In this document: positions 35,850 through 43,753 of the stretch, in pieces
Position numbering within the stretch: the stretch's first letter is position 1
Layout: each line of letters starts with the position of its first letter
Origin: Jiella endophytica
Lineage (GTDB): Bacteria; Pseudomonadota; Alphaproteobacteria; Rhizobiales; Rhizobiaceae
Assembly: GCF_004519335.1 (NCBI RefSeq)
Contig: NZ_SOZD01000001.1
Span: 310,001 to 374,000 of the forward strand
Direction: 5' to 3'
DNA: 64,000 bases
The notes under the pieces: model-generated
What the model was told of the DNA's origin: nothing
What the model saw: only the letters and a program-made list of their open reading frames with translations
Databases searched by the model: none
Translations under genes and position numbers: made by a program

Positions 35850-36980
35850 TCAGTTGGCGACCTGGCGCTCATAGGCTTCGAGGATCGCGTTGTTGTAGGG
35901 GGCGATCGGGAAGGGCTTGGCGTAGTTCGCCAGATCGTCCGGGGTGACGTCCTTGAACAGCTTGTCCCAGGAGGCCTGGTCGAGCTCTGCCTTCACATGC
36001 TGGGCGTCGATGCCCGGATACCAGTTGAAGCGCTTGACGATGCCTTCCGCCTGGATCTTCGGCGAAGTGGCGAATTCGACGAACTTTTCTGCGAGTTCGG
36101 GATGCGGCGCCTTTTCCGGGATCACGTAATGCATCGGCTGGCCGGGCATGCCCGGGGCCGGCAGAACGAGCTTCATGTCCGGCGGCAGCTTGCCGTCGGC
36201 CTGCCAGGAATAAAACATGTCGACCCAGACCGGGCCCATGGCGATCTCGCCGCGGCCGAGCATGTCGAGCGTCCCGGCATTGCCCGGGGTAAGCGTCGCG
36301 ACCTCGTTGAAGGACTTCAGCTTTTCGAGGGCCGCGTCCCACTTCCTCGTCTCGCCGTCCTCGAAGGGGCCGTTCATCAGCTTGTCGGCATCGCCGTCGC
36401 CAAAGGCGTAGACCCAGCCCATGACGAAGGAGACGCCCGAGGCGCCGCCCTTGATGCCGTTATAGCCGAACTGCTGGGGATGGGCCTTGGCCCAGTCGGC
36501 GATCGCCTCGTAGGACTTCGGCGGGTTCTCGACCAGCGCCGGGTTGTAGGCGATGGCGGTCTGGCTGGAGAACATCGGCATGACATAGCCGTCGACATCG
36601 GTGCCGAGCGCCATCTTGGCCTTGTCGCTGGTGACGAGATCGCCGGTGGCGATGTCGCCGCGATACTTTTTCAGGAAGCCCTTCTCGACCATCGGGCCGA
36701 CGAACTTCTCGTGGACCACGGCGACGTCGGTGTCGGATTCCTCGCTGCCGGCCTGGGCCTCGAAGCGTTCGAGGATCTTCTGCGAGCCGGCATCGCCGGG
36801 GCCGGTGCCGACGGCGCGGATGGTGTCGCCCGGGTTCTCCTTCTCGAAGATCGGCGCGAGATATTCGTTGATGTAGTCGACCATGTTCTGGTCGCCGGCG
36901 GTGATCACCGACAGCTCTGCGGCTGACGCCGGCGAGGCGACGGTGGCGAGGAGGGCGGCTGCACTGAGAAACGTCTTCAT
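35850..36980 (-). CDS. ABC transporter substrate-binding protein (PotD/phosphonate-type)
   Basis: 376-residue periplasmic receptor. The signal peptide is MKTFLSAAALLATVASPASA with cleavage before AELSV. The mature protein belongs to the SBP_bac_1/PotD-like cluster, with IFEKENPGDTIRAVGTGPGD, YNPALVENPPKSYEAIADWA and FAFGDGD-like mid-sequence residues. The ligand is uncertain; phosphonates, glycerophosphodiesters and sugar phosphates are transported by near relatives, and the phosphodiesterase at the end of the operon favours a phosphate ester. Confidence 0.88.
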   Translation of the reverse strand: MKTFLSAAALLATVASPASAAELSVITAGDQNMVDYINEYLAPIFEKENPGDTIRAVGTGPGDAGSQKILERFEAQAGSEESDTDVAVVHEKFVGPMVEKGFLKKYRGDIATGDLVTSDKAKMALGTDVDGYVMPMFSSQTAIAYNPALVENPPKSYEAIADWAKAHPQQFGYNGIKGGASGVSFVMGWVYAFGDGDADKLMNGPFEDGETRKWDAALEKLKSFNEVATLTPGNAGTLDMLGRGEIAMGPVWVDMFYSWQADGKLPPDMKLVLPAPGMPGQPMHYVIPEKAPHPELAEKFVEFATSPKIQAEGIVKRFNWYPGIDAQHVKAELDQASWDKLFKDVTPDDLANYAKPFPIAPYNNAILEAYERQVAN

Positions 36981-37033
36981 GAGTGTTCGCTCCGGAAGTT
37001 TGACATGGGCTTCATTCCCGCAGTGCCCCGCCG

Positions 37034-38173
37034 TCAGGCGGCGACGGCATGCGAAACCGCTGCGGCGCCGTCCTGCGGCGCGTCGAACAGGAAAAGTGCG
37101 GCCGAGGGCACGCTGAGGATGACGGAAGTTCCGGGCTCGACCGGTCGGGCGGCGTCGACGGAGACCTCCGTCTCGCCGACCGCGACGACGTGGCGCCAGC
37201 AGCCGCCGGGATAGCTGGTCTGGCGGACCGTCCCGAGGAGTTCGAGCGCGTCTTCGCCGGTCGTCGCGGAGGACGGGATGGCCGCGGATGGCAAGACGGG
37301 CGAGAGACTGGCCGCCTCGGCCCGGAACCGGGCCTGGAAGCTGCCGGAGGTGAGCGCGCGGCCGTTGCGGGCGATGGCCGCGGCGTTGTTGTGCGGCCCT
37401 GCGGCGATCGCGATCCGCTCGCCGTCGGCGGCGCCTTTAAGGGCGACGACGTTCTCCGCTCCCATGAAGGCGGCGACGAAGGCCGAGCGCGGCCGGTTGT
37501 AGACCTCTTCCGGCGTGCCGTCCTGGGCGGTCCGGCCGCTGTCGAGGATGACGATGCGATCGGCCATCACCATCGCCTCCTCGCGGTCGTGAGTGACGTG
37601 GATGGCGGTGATGGCGAGGCGCTTCTGCAGGGCGCGGATCTCGTGGCGCAAGCTCAGCCGCACGCGGGCATCGAGGTTCGACAGCGGCTCGTCGAGGAGC
37701 AGGACGTCGGGCTCGACGGCGAGCGCACGGCCGAGCGCGACGCGCTGACGCTGGCCGCCGGAGAGCTGGCCCGGCTTGCGGGCCTCGAGCCCGGTAAGGC
37801 CGAGCATCGCGGCGATCTCTCCGACCCTTGCGGCAATCGCCTCCCGCGGCGTCTTCCGGAGCTTCAGGCCGTAGCCGATGTTCTGGGCGACGCTCATATG
37901 CGGCCAGAGCGCGTAGGACTGGAACACCATCGCCATGTTGCGCCTGTCGGGCGACGCGGTGGTGATGTCGCGGCCGGCGAGGGAGATTTGGCCGGAACGC
38001 GGCCGGTTGAAGCCGGCGATGGTGCGCAGGAGGGTGGTCTTGCCGCAGCCGGATGAGCCCAGCAGCGCCACGAACTCACCCCGCTCGACTTTGAGCGACA
38101 GGCGGTCGAGCACGGTGCCGCCGCCATAGCCGACGGTGATGTCCGAGGCGGAAAGAAATGCCGCGCCTGCCAT
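37034..38173 (-). CDS. ABC transporter ATP-binding protein (PotA/UgpC type)
   Basis: 379-residue ATPase. Walker A GSSGCGKT is at residues 39-46, with the Q-loop MVFQSYALWPHMSV, the signature LSGGQRQRVALGRAL and Walker B LLLDEPLSNLD. The C-terminal regulatory OB/TOBE domain runs from about residue 290. The start at 38173 (MAGAAFLS) is preferred; the open frame to 38353 covers a palindrome. First gene of the operon that ends with the phosphodiesterase. Confidence 0.92.
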   Translation of the reverse strand: MAGAAFLSASDITVGYGGGTVLDRLSLKVERGEFVALLGSSGCGKTTLLRTIAGFNRPRSGQISLAGRDITTASPDRRNMAMVFQSYALWPHMSVAQNIGYGLKLRKTPREAIAARVGEIAAMLGLTGLEARKPGQLSGGQRQRVALGRALAVEPDVLLLDEPLSNLDARVRLSLRHEIRALQKRLAITAIHVTHDREEAMVMADRIVILDSGRTAQDGTPEEVYNRPRSAFVAAFMGAENVVALKGAADGERIAIAAGPHNNAAAIARNGRALTSGSFQARFRAEAASLSPVLPSAAIPSSATTGEDALELLGTVRQTSYPGGCWRHVVAVGETEVSVDAARPVEPGTSVILSVPSAALFLFDAPQDGAAAVSHAVAA

Positions 38174-38534
38174 TCCGAGATCCCTGATGCACAGCTGTGC
38201 AAAGCACAGCGGGAAAGATCGTGTCGGGGGAATAGCGGCGATGTGATACGTCTGTATGACGGTTCCGGACGGGGTCGTTTCCTGCCGCCCTCGGCGGCAT
38301 TCGGCGCGGGCGGCCGTGGCCGCAAAAGCGGTCGGGCAGCCATGCCGGCGCACGCCGCGCGGGAGCGTGCCGCGCGGGAGCGAGGCTGCAGGACCGCCGG
38401 CGAGGCGAGGCAGGACGTGGCGGTGATAACCCTCCGATCGGCAGAGCGTCGCAGATCGGTGCGGCCGCGCTACCGCTTCGGCATCAGCCTACCGGCCACC
38501 CGGCCTGCTGCGCGTCAGACCTTTTGCCCGATCC
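38174..38534. other. 361-base gap upstream of the ATPase gene and downstream of dctM
   Basis: No convincing gene. It holds a 14-base palindrome at its left end (38188-38201) and a 14-base GCCGCGCGGGAGCG direct repeat with a 15-base period (38354-38367 and 38369-38382). The plus-strand open frame from 38243 has no recognisable similarity and runs into the dctM 3' end. The operon promoter for the minus-strand ABC transporter should lie here. Confidence 0.6.
38188..38201. promoter_or_regulatory. Candidate LacI-type operator before the ABC transporter operon
   Basis: TGCACAGCTGTGCA is a perfect 14-base palindrome, 14 bases upstream of the ATPase start codon. LacI-family proteins bind short perfect palindromes of this size near promoters, and a LacI gene is part of the operon. 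Part of a further GTGCAAAGCAC arrangement overlaps its right side. Confidence 0.5.
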
Positions 38535-39869
38535 TCACTGCATCCAGGCGGACAGGAACTGCGACATTTCCGGGAACGCGGCGATGATGGCGAGGCCGAT
38601 CAGGCTGGTGATCAGGAACGGCACTGCGCCCAGCGCAATCCGCTCCAGGGACATCCGGGTGATGTTCGCCGCGACGAAGAGGTTGATGCCGACCGGCGGG
38701 GTGAACAGGCCGATGGCGAGATTGACCATCAGCGCGACGCCGAACCACACCGGATCCCAACCGAGTTGGTGGACCACCGGCAGGAAGATCGGCAGGGCGA
38801 TGAACATGATGGTGATCGCATCCATGAACATGCCGGCGATCAGCACGACGATCATGATGATCGCCAGGATCACCCATTGATTGTCGCTGACGGCCAAGAG
38901 CGCGCCGGAATATTTGCCGACGAGGTCGTCGACGGTGACCACCCAGCCGAACAGGCTGGCGAAGGTGACGACCAGCATGACGACGGCCGAAGAGGCGCTG
39001 GCCTCGACGAGAGACGCGTAGAGCGTGGCGAAAGAGAGCGTGCGGTAGATGAACAGGCCGACGAACAGCGCATAGACCGTCGCGACGATCGCCGCTTCGG
39101 TCGGGGTGAAGACCCCGCCATAGATGCCGCCGAGGATGACCACCGGCGTCATCAGGCCCCAGAAGGCCTCGACGAAGGCGTGGCCGAGCCGTCTGACATA
39201 TGGCATGTCCCGATAGGGCGCCGGTGCGATGGCGTCGAGGCCGGTGCCCGACGCGGCCCCGCGCGCGGCATGGCGGGCCTTGCCGGCGAAGGGCAGCGTC
39301 AGGATCATCAGCACGCCCATGAACAGCCCGGGGACGACCGCGGCGATGAACAGCTGGGCGATCGAAGTCTCGGCGATGACGCCGTAGATGACGAGGCCGA
39401 TCGACGGCGGGATGACGATCGACAGCGCGGCACCCGTGCAGACGAGGGCGGCCGCGAAGGGCCGCGGATAGCCGTCCTCCTCCATGCCGCGGATGATCAA
39501 GGGGCCGATCGCCGCGACCGAGGCGGGGCCGGAGCCGGACACCGCACCCCAGAACAGGCAGACGACGGTGCCGACGACGCCCATGCCGCCCGGCAGGCTG
39601 CCGACCAGCACCCGAAAGAAGCGGATCATCCGTTCGGCGATGCCGACGGTGCCCATCAGGACGCCGGCGAGGATGAAGAAGGGGATCGCCAGGAGCGAGA
39701 ACTTGGCGATGCCGCTCGACAGAAGGTCACCGACGAGATCGAGGCCGAAGCCGAGCTGCCACATGGCGTAGAGCGAGGAGAGGCCGAGCGCGAAAGCGAC
39801 CGGAACGCGCAGTGCGAGGAGCACGAAGAACAGGATCACCATCGCCGTGCCGGGATCGAGATCGAACAT
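38535..39869 (-). CDS. dctM: TRAP transporter large permease (DctM type), third system
   Basis: 444-residue permease with FFILAGVLMGTVGIAERMI, GAVSGSGPASVAAIGPLII, IPPSIGLVIYGVIAETS and TPPVGINLFVAANI, the DctM set. It begins 2 bases after the DctQ gene. No pathway enzymes follow on this strand. The divergently transcribed IclR/thiolase/ligase operon is the likely metabolic partner, which suggests transport of an organic acid that is then activated to a CoA ester. Confidence 0.92.
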   Translation of the reverse strand: MFDLDPGTAMVILFFVLLALRVPVAFALGLSSLYAMWQLGFGLDLVGDLLSSGIAKFSLLAIPFFILAGVLMGTVGIAERMIRFFRVLVGSLPGGMGVVGTVVCLFWGAVSGSGPASVAAIGPLIIRGMEEDGYPRPFAAALVCTGAALSIVIPPSIGLVIYGVIAETSIAQLFIAAVVPGLFMGVLMILTLPFAGKARHAARGAASGTGLDAIAPAPYRDMPYVRRLGHAFVEAFWGLMTPVVILGGIYGGVFTPTEAAIVATVYALFVGLFIYRTLSFATLYASLVEASASSAVVMLVVTFASLFGWVVTVDDLVGKYSGALLAVSDNQWVILAIIMIVVLIAGMFMDAITIMFIALPIFLPVVHQLGWDPVWFGVALMVNLAIGLFTPPVGINLFVAANITRMSLERIALGAVPFLITSLIGLAIIAAFPEMSQFLSAWMQ

Positions 39870-39871
39870 CG

Positions 39872-40378
39872 TCAGATCTCTCCCTTGCCGTCACCGCGGC
39901 CATACAGCCCGTCGGCGCCGGCCTGCCGCCACTCGGAAAATCCCGCCTGAAGCAGGCGGATGGCGATCAGCGCGAAGCCGACCGGCAGGCCGACGGTGGC
40001 ATACCATTCGGGGATCTGCATGCCCGACGAGGTGACGCCGCTCTGATACTGGTTGAGGACGAGGCCATAGGCGTACCAGGCCGAGAGCGCCAGGAGCAGG
40101 ATCGACAGCGCCGCCGAGAGCGCGACGGCGAGGCGCCGGGCAGGGCCGGGCAGGAAGTCGGTGAACAGCGTGACGGCGAGATGCTCGCCGCGGCGGGCGG
40201 CGATCGCGGCGCCGAAGACGGTCAAAAGCAGGAAGCCGTCGAGCAGGAGTTCCTGCGTCGCGGCGAAGGAATAGCTGGTGAGATAGCGCACCACGACGTT
40301 GACGAAGCCGAGCGCGGTCATGGTGAGGAAGATGACGGCGCAGACGATCTTTTCCGCCTCGTCGAGGAGGTGACGCAT
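39872..40378 (-). CDS. dctQ: TRAP transporter small permease (DctQ type), third system
   Basis: 168-residue four-helix membrane protein. The signature AAIAARRGEHLAVTLFTDFL is the DctQ RxGxHI-type loop, and helix 1 ends in NVVVRYL. The start at 40378 (MRHLLDEAEKIV) was chosen because it begins the conserved domain; the frame opens at 40948, far inside the binding-protein gene. Preceded by a 125-base gap with a stem-loop. Confidence 0.87.
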   Translation of the reverse strand: MRHLLDEAEKIVCAVIFLTMTALGFVNVVVRYLTSYSFAATQELLLDGFLLLTVFGAAIAARRGEHLAVTLFTDFLPGPARRLAVALSAALSILLLALSAWYAYGLVLNQYQSGVTSSGMQIPEWYATVGLPVGFALIAIRLLQAGFSEWRQAGADGLYGRGDGKGEI

Positions 40379-40467
40379 CGGGGGTCTCGTGAAGGCAGGA
40401 ACGGGTTGTGGCCAGATGGCGCCGGCCGCGACCGGCGGTTGGGGCGAACCGCGCCGCGACCGGCGAA

Positions 40468-40493
40468 GAGCGGGCAGCCGGGGCGGCCCGCTC
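40468..40493 (-). promoter_or_regulatory. Stem-loop between the TRAP binding-protein gene and dctQ, third system
   Basis: GAGCGGGC at 40468-40475 pairs perfectly with GCCCGCTC at 40486-40493 around a 10-base loop, which can itself pair further (GCCGGGGC). Located directly past the stop codon of the binding-protein gene. Same placement as the stem-loops at 8420 and 63117. Confidence 0.6.
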
Positions 40494-40503
40494 CCGTCTC
40501 GAA

Positions 40504-41526
40504 TTACTTGGCTTCGGCCTTCTTGCCGCCGCCGTCGATCGTCTGCTGGTAGAGCGAGACGAGGTCGGGACCGACCTTCTTCGCCCAGGTGTCGAAGGCC
40601 GGCTTGGTCGCCTTTCGGAACGCGTCGATCTCCTCGCCGCTCGGCTCGTAGATCTCCATGCCCTTGTCCTTCAGGAAGTCGACGCCCTTGGCGGTATCCT
40701 CGCGGGTGATGGTCTTCTGGTAATCCATCGCCTCCTCGGCGGCGGACTTCACCATTTCCCTGGTCTTGTCGTCCCAGGAGTTCCACAGCTTCTCGGACAC
40801 GCCGACGAAGATCGGGTCGTAGGAATAGTGCCAGGTGGTGAGGTACTTCTGCACCTCGTAGACCCGCTGCGGAATGATCACCGCGCCGATCGGATTTTCC
40901 TGGCCGTCGACGACGCCCTGCTGCAGCGCCGAGAAGGTCTCGGTCCACTGCATCTGCTGCGGGTTGGCGCCGAGCGCGTTCATCACGTCGATATACATCG
41001 GGCCCGCGACGCGCATCTTCAGGCCCTTCATGTCGGCCGGCGACTTGATCTCGCGGACGTTGTTGGTGACCTCGCGAAAGCCGTTCTCTCCCCAGGCGAG
41101 CACGACGATGCCGTGCTTGGCCATGATCTCGGTCATCCGCTCGCCCGGCGCACCGGCCGTCGTCGCATCGACGTCGTCATAGTCGGAATAGAGATAGGGG
41201 AGCGAGAACACCGCCATTTCCGGCACCAGTGGGGTGACGTTGATCGCCGAGGTGACGACGAAGTCGAGGGCGCCGCGGCCGACCATCTCGGCCTGCTTCA
41301 TCTGGTCGCCGCCGGTCAGCTGCGCCATCGGGAAGATGCGCACGTCCATCTCGCCGCCGGACTTTTCCTTGAGAAGCTCGTTGAACTTCTCGGCGCCCTT
41401 CTGCCAGGTCGTGGTGTCGTTGGTGTTGTGCGACAGGCGGAAGGTCTTGGCGTCTGCCGGCGTCATCGCGGTCGCCGCGAATGCGACGACGAGGGCGGCC
41501 GCAGCGGCCATGTGCTTCAGTTTCAT
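40504..41526 (-). CDS. dctP: TRAP transporter substrate-binding protein (DctP family), third system
   Basis: 340-residue receptor. A Sec signal of about 26 residues (hydrophobic AAAAALVVAFAATAM, cleavage near ADA-K) precedes FRLSHNTNDTTTWQKGAEKF. DctP features include IFPMAQLTGGDQMKQAEMVG, LKGLKMRVAGPMYIDVMNAL and MQWTETFSALQQGVVDGQEN. Divergent from the IclR regulator, sharing a 188-base control region with repeated GTCCA half-sites. Confidence 0.91.
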   Translation of the reverse strand: MKLKHMAAAAALVVAFAATAMTPADAKTFRLSHNTNDTTTWQKGAEKFNELLKEKSGGEMDVRIFPMAQLTGGDQMKQAEMVGRGALDFVVTSAINVTPLVPEMAVFSLPYLYSDYDDVDATTAGAPGERMTEIMAKHGIVVLAWGENGFREVTNNVREIKSPADMKGLKMRVAGPMYIDVMNALGANPQQMQWTETFSALQQGVVDGQENPIGAVIIPQRVYEVQKYLTTWHYSYDPIFVGVSEKLWNSWDDKTREMVKSAAEEAMDYQKTITREDTAKGVDFLKDKGMEIYEPSGEEIDAFRKATKPAFDTWAKKVGPDLVSLYQQTIDGGGKKAEAK

Positions 41527-41579
41527 CGTGTCTCCTCCCAGAAATGAAACATGCCGGCGTCAGGACCCTCTCCCAAGGT

Positions 41580-41601
41580 GTCCACATGGTGGACGTGTCC
41601 A
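41580..41601. promoter_or_regulatory. Overlapping GTCCA/TGGAC palindromes, candidate IclR operator
   Basis: GTCCAC-ATG-GTGGAC (41580-41594) is a perfect inverted repeat, and its right arm forms a second perfect one, TGGAC-GT-GTCCA (41590-41601). A looser copy, GTCCA-CAATC-TGGAT, is at 41688-41702. IclR-family operators are usually built from TGGA/TCCA half-sites. The array lies between dctP and the IclR start, so it may control both directions. Confidence 0.5.
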
Positions 41602-41714
41602 GACGCCGATTGGCTGCAAACTGCCATTCGAAGCCGGCTCTTGCAAGATTATTTCCGATCCATGACAATGAACGCCAGACAGGCGACGTCCACAATCTGG
41701 ATAGGGCAGGGCAG

Positions 41715-42587
41715 TTGGATACGCTGGAACGGCCGGTGACGGAAAACGGGGGAGCGCAGAGCGTCGGCCGGGCGCTGACGCTGCTCTCGCTGATCGGCCG
41801 GCACTGTGAAAGCGGCATTTCGCTCGCCGCGATCGTCGCCGAAAGCGGGCTGAACCGCCCGACGGCGCGTCGCCTACTGCTTGCGCTGATGCGCTCGCGG
41901 CTCGTCGAGCAGGAGCCGGAAAGCCGCCGCTATTTCCTCGGCGAGGAAGCCTATGTCCTCGGCGTCTTTGCCTCGCATCGATTCGGCTTTCTCGACTGTG
42001 CGCTCGAGAGCCTCGCCAACCTTTCCAGGGAGAGCGGCGACACCAGCTTCGCTTCGATCCGTCGCGGCGACTTCTCGGTCTGCCTGCACCGCGAGGAGGG
42101 CGCCTTTCCGATCCGCACCCACGCGCTCCTGCCGGGCAACCGGCATCCGCTGGGGGTGGGCGCCGGCGCCATGGCGATGCTCGCGGCTTCGAGCGACGCC
42201 GAGATCGCCAGGGTTCTCGCTGCAAACGCGGCGCTCCTTGCCGAGCACTATCCGGCCTATACGCAGGAGGCGATCCGCGCCGATATCGCGCTTGCGCGCC
42301 GGCGCGGCTTTGCCCTCAATCCCGGCCGGGTACTGCAGAATTCCTGGGCGATCGGCATGGCCGTCCGCTATCCCGACGGGCGCATCGCCGGCGCCCTGTC
42401 GATCGCGGCGATCGACAGCCGCATGAACGAGGCCCGCCAGGGCGACCTCGCGGCGCATCTGTCGCGCGAGGTGCGGGCCGTGGAGGAGCGGCTCGCCAGG
42501 CGCTTCGACGCGCCGGCGAAGGCCAGCGGGCCGACGGCCGGTCGCGGCGACGTCGAAATGGTTTCCACGGGAGGTATCGGAGCATGA
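41715..42587 (+). CDS. IclR-family transcriptional regulator
   Basis: 290-residue IclR regulator. The winged helix starts at SVGRALTLLSLIGRH, with GLNRPTARRLLLALMRSRLV as the recognition region, followed by the effector domain with LLPGNRHPLGVGAGAMAMLA and NPGRVLQNSWAIGMAVRYPD. The start is uncertain: TTG at 41715 and GTG at 41736 fit the domain, while earlier in-frame ATGs (for example 41586) would place a non-conserved tail over the operator. The stop overlaps the thiolase start by 4 bases, so it is part of that operon and also divergent from the TRAP genes. Confidence 0.84.
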   Translation: MDTLERPVTENGGAQSVGRALTLLSLIGRHCESGISLAAIVAESGLNRPTARRLLLALMRSRLVEQEPESRRYFLGEEAYVLGVFASHRFGFLDCALESLANLSRESGDTSFASIRRGDFSVCLHREEGAFPIRTHALLPGNRHPLGVGAGAMAMLAASSDAEIARVLAANAALLAEHYPAYTQEAIRADIALARRRGFALNPGRVLQNSWAIGMAVRYPDGRIAGALSIAAIDSRMNEARQGDLAAHLSREVRAVEERLARRFDAPAKASGPTAGRGDVEMVSTGGIGA

Positions 42588-43753
42588 GCAGGGCAAGGAT
42601 CGTCGGCTGGTCGCACAGCCATTTCGGCAAGGTCGAGGCGCCGTCGACCGAGGCGCTGATGCGCGAGGTCGTTGGCCCCGCCATCGAGCACGCCGGCATC
42701 GAGACCGCCGACGTCGACGGCGTCTTCGTCGGCGTCATGAACAACGGCTTTTCCAAGCAGGACTTCCAGGGCGCGCTCGTCGGCATGGCCCATGACGGCC
42801 TTGGCCAGGTTCCTGCGGTTCGGCTGGAAAACGCCTGCGCCACCGGCTCTGCCGCCCTCTATACGGCGATGGACTTCATCGAATCCGGCCGGGGCCGGAT
42901 CGCCGTTGTCGTCGGCGCCGAGAAGATGACGGCGATCCCGACGGTGGAAGTCGGCGACATCCTGTTGGGGGCCAGCTACCGCGAAGAGGAAGCCGAGGTC
43001 GAGGGCGGCTTTGCCGGCATCTTCGGCCGCATCGCGCAGACCTATTTCCAGAAATACGGCGACCGCTCGGAAGAACTGGCGATGATCGCCGCCAAGAACC
43101 ATTCCAACGGCATGGCCAACCCTTACGCCCATATGCGCAAGGATTTCGGCTTCGACTTCTGCAACACCGTTTCCGACAAGAACCCCTATGTCGCGGGGCC
43201 GCTTCGGCGCACCGACTGCTCGCTGGTCTCCGACGGCGCGGCGGCGATCGTCCTCGCCGACGAGGAAACTGCCGAGACGCTGGAGCGGGCGATCGCCTTC
43301 AAGGCCCGCCAGCACGCCAACGACGTCCTCGCCATCTCGCGCCGCGACGCGACGGAGTTCGCCGGCGCCCGCACCGCCTGGGCGAAGGCGCTGGAAGAGG
43401 CGGGGCTGACCCTCGACGACCTCGATCTCGTCGAGACCCACGACTGCTTCACCATTGCCGAGATGATCGAATACGAGGCGATGGGCCTCGCGAAACGCGG
43501 CGAGGGCTACAAGGTGGTGCGGGACGGCATCACGCGGAAGGACGGCAGGCTGCCGGTCAATCCCTCGGGCGGGCTGAAGTCCAAGGGCCATCCCATCGGC
43601 GCCACCGGTGTCTCGATGCATGTGATGGCGGCGATGCAGCTGATGGGCGAGGCCGGCGACATGCAGATCCCGGGTGCCAAGACGGCCGGCGTCTTCAACA
43701 TGGGCGGCGCCGCTGTCGCCAACTACGTCTCGATCATGGAGCGCGTGAAGTGA
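42584..43753 (+). CDS. SCP2/lipid-transfer-type thiolase (acetyl-CoA acetyltransferase family)
   Basis: 389-residue thiolase-fold enzyme. Nucleophile C85 is in LENACATGSAAL; HDCFTIAEM and GLKSKGHPIGATG (H336) supply the other active-site residues. The usual C-terminal catalytic Cys position reads FNMGGAAVANY, without Cys, as in the SCP2-thiolase subclass that often has unusual substrates. It lies between the IclR regulator and an acyl-CoA ligase, overlapping each by 4 bases. It is probably the C-C cleaving step for a CoA ester made by the ligase. Confidence 0.88.
   Translation: MSRARIVGWSHSHFGKVEAPSTEALMREVVGPAIEHAGIETADVDGVFVGVMNNGFSKQDFQGALVGMAHDGLGQVPAVRLENACATGSAALYTAMDFIESGRGRIAVVVGAEKMTAIPTVEVGDILLGASYREEEAEVEGGFAGIFGRIAQTYFQKYGDRSEELAMIAAKNHSNGMANPYAHMRKDFGFDFCNTVSDKNPYVAGPLRRTDCSLVSDGAAAIVLADEETAETLERAIAFKARQHANDVLAISRRDATEFAGARTAWAKALEEAGLTLDDLDLVETHDCFTIAEMIEYEAMGLAKRGEGYKVVRDGITRKDGRLPVNPSGGLKSKGHPIGATGVSMHVMAAMQLMGEAGDMQIPGAKTAGVFNMGGAAVANYVSIMERVK

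Noticed and set aside
38243-38587. Plus-strand frame of 114 codons in the 38.2-38.5 kb gap
   Set aside because: Arginine/alanine-rich with no recognisable domain, and it runs into the dctM 3' end.
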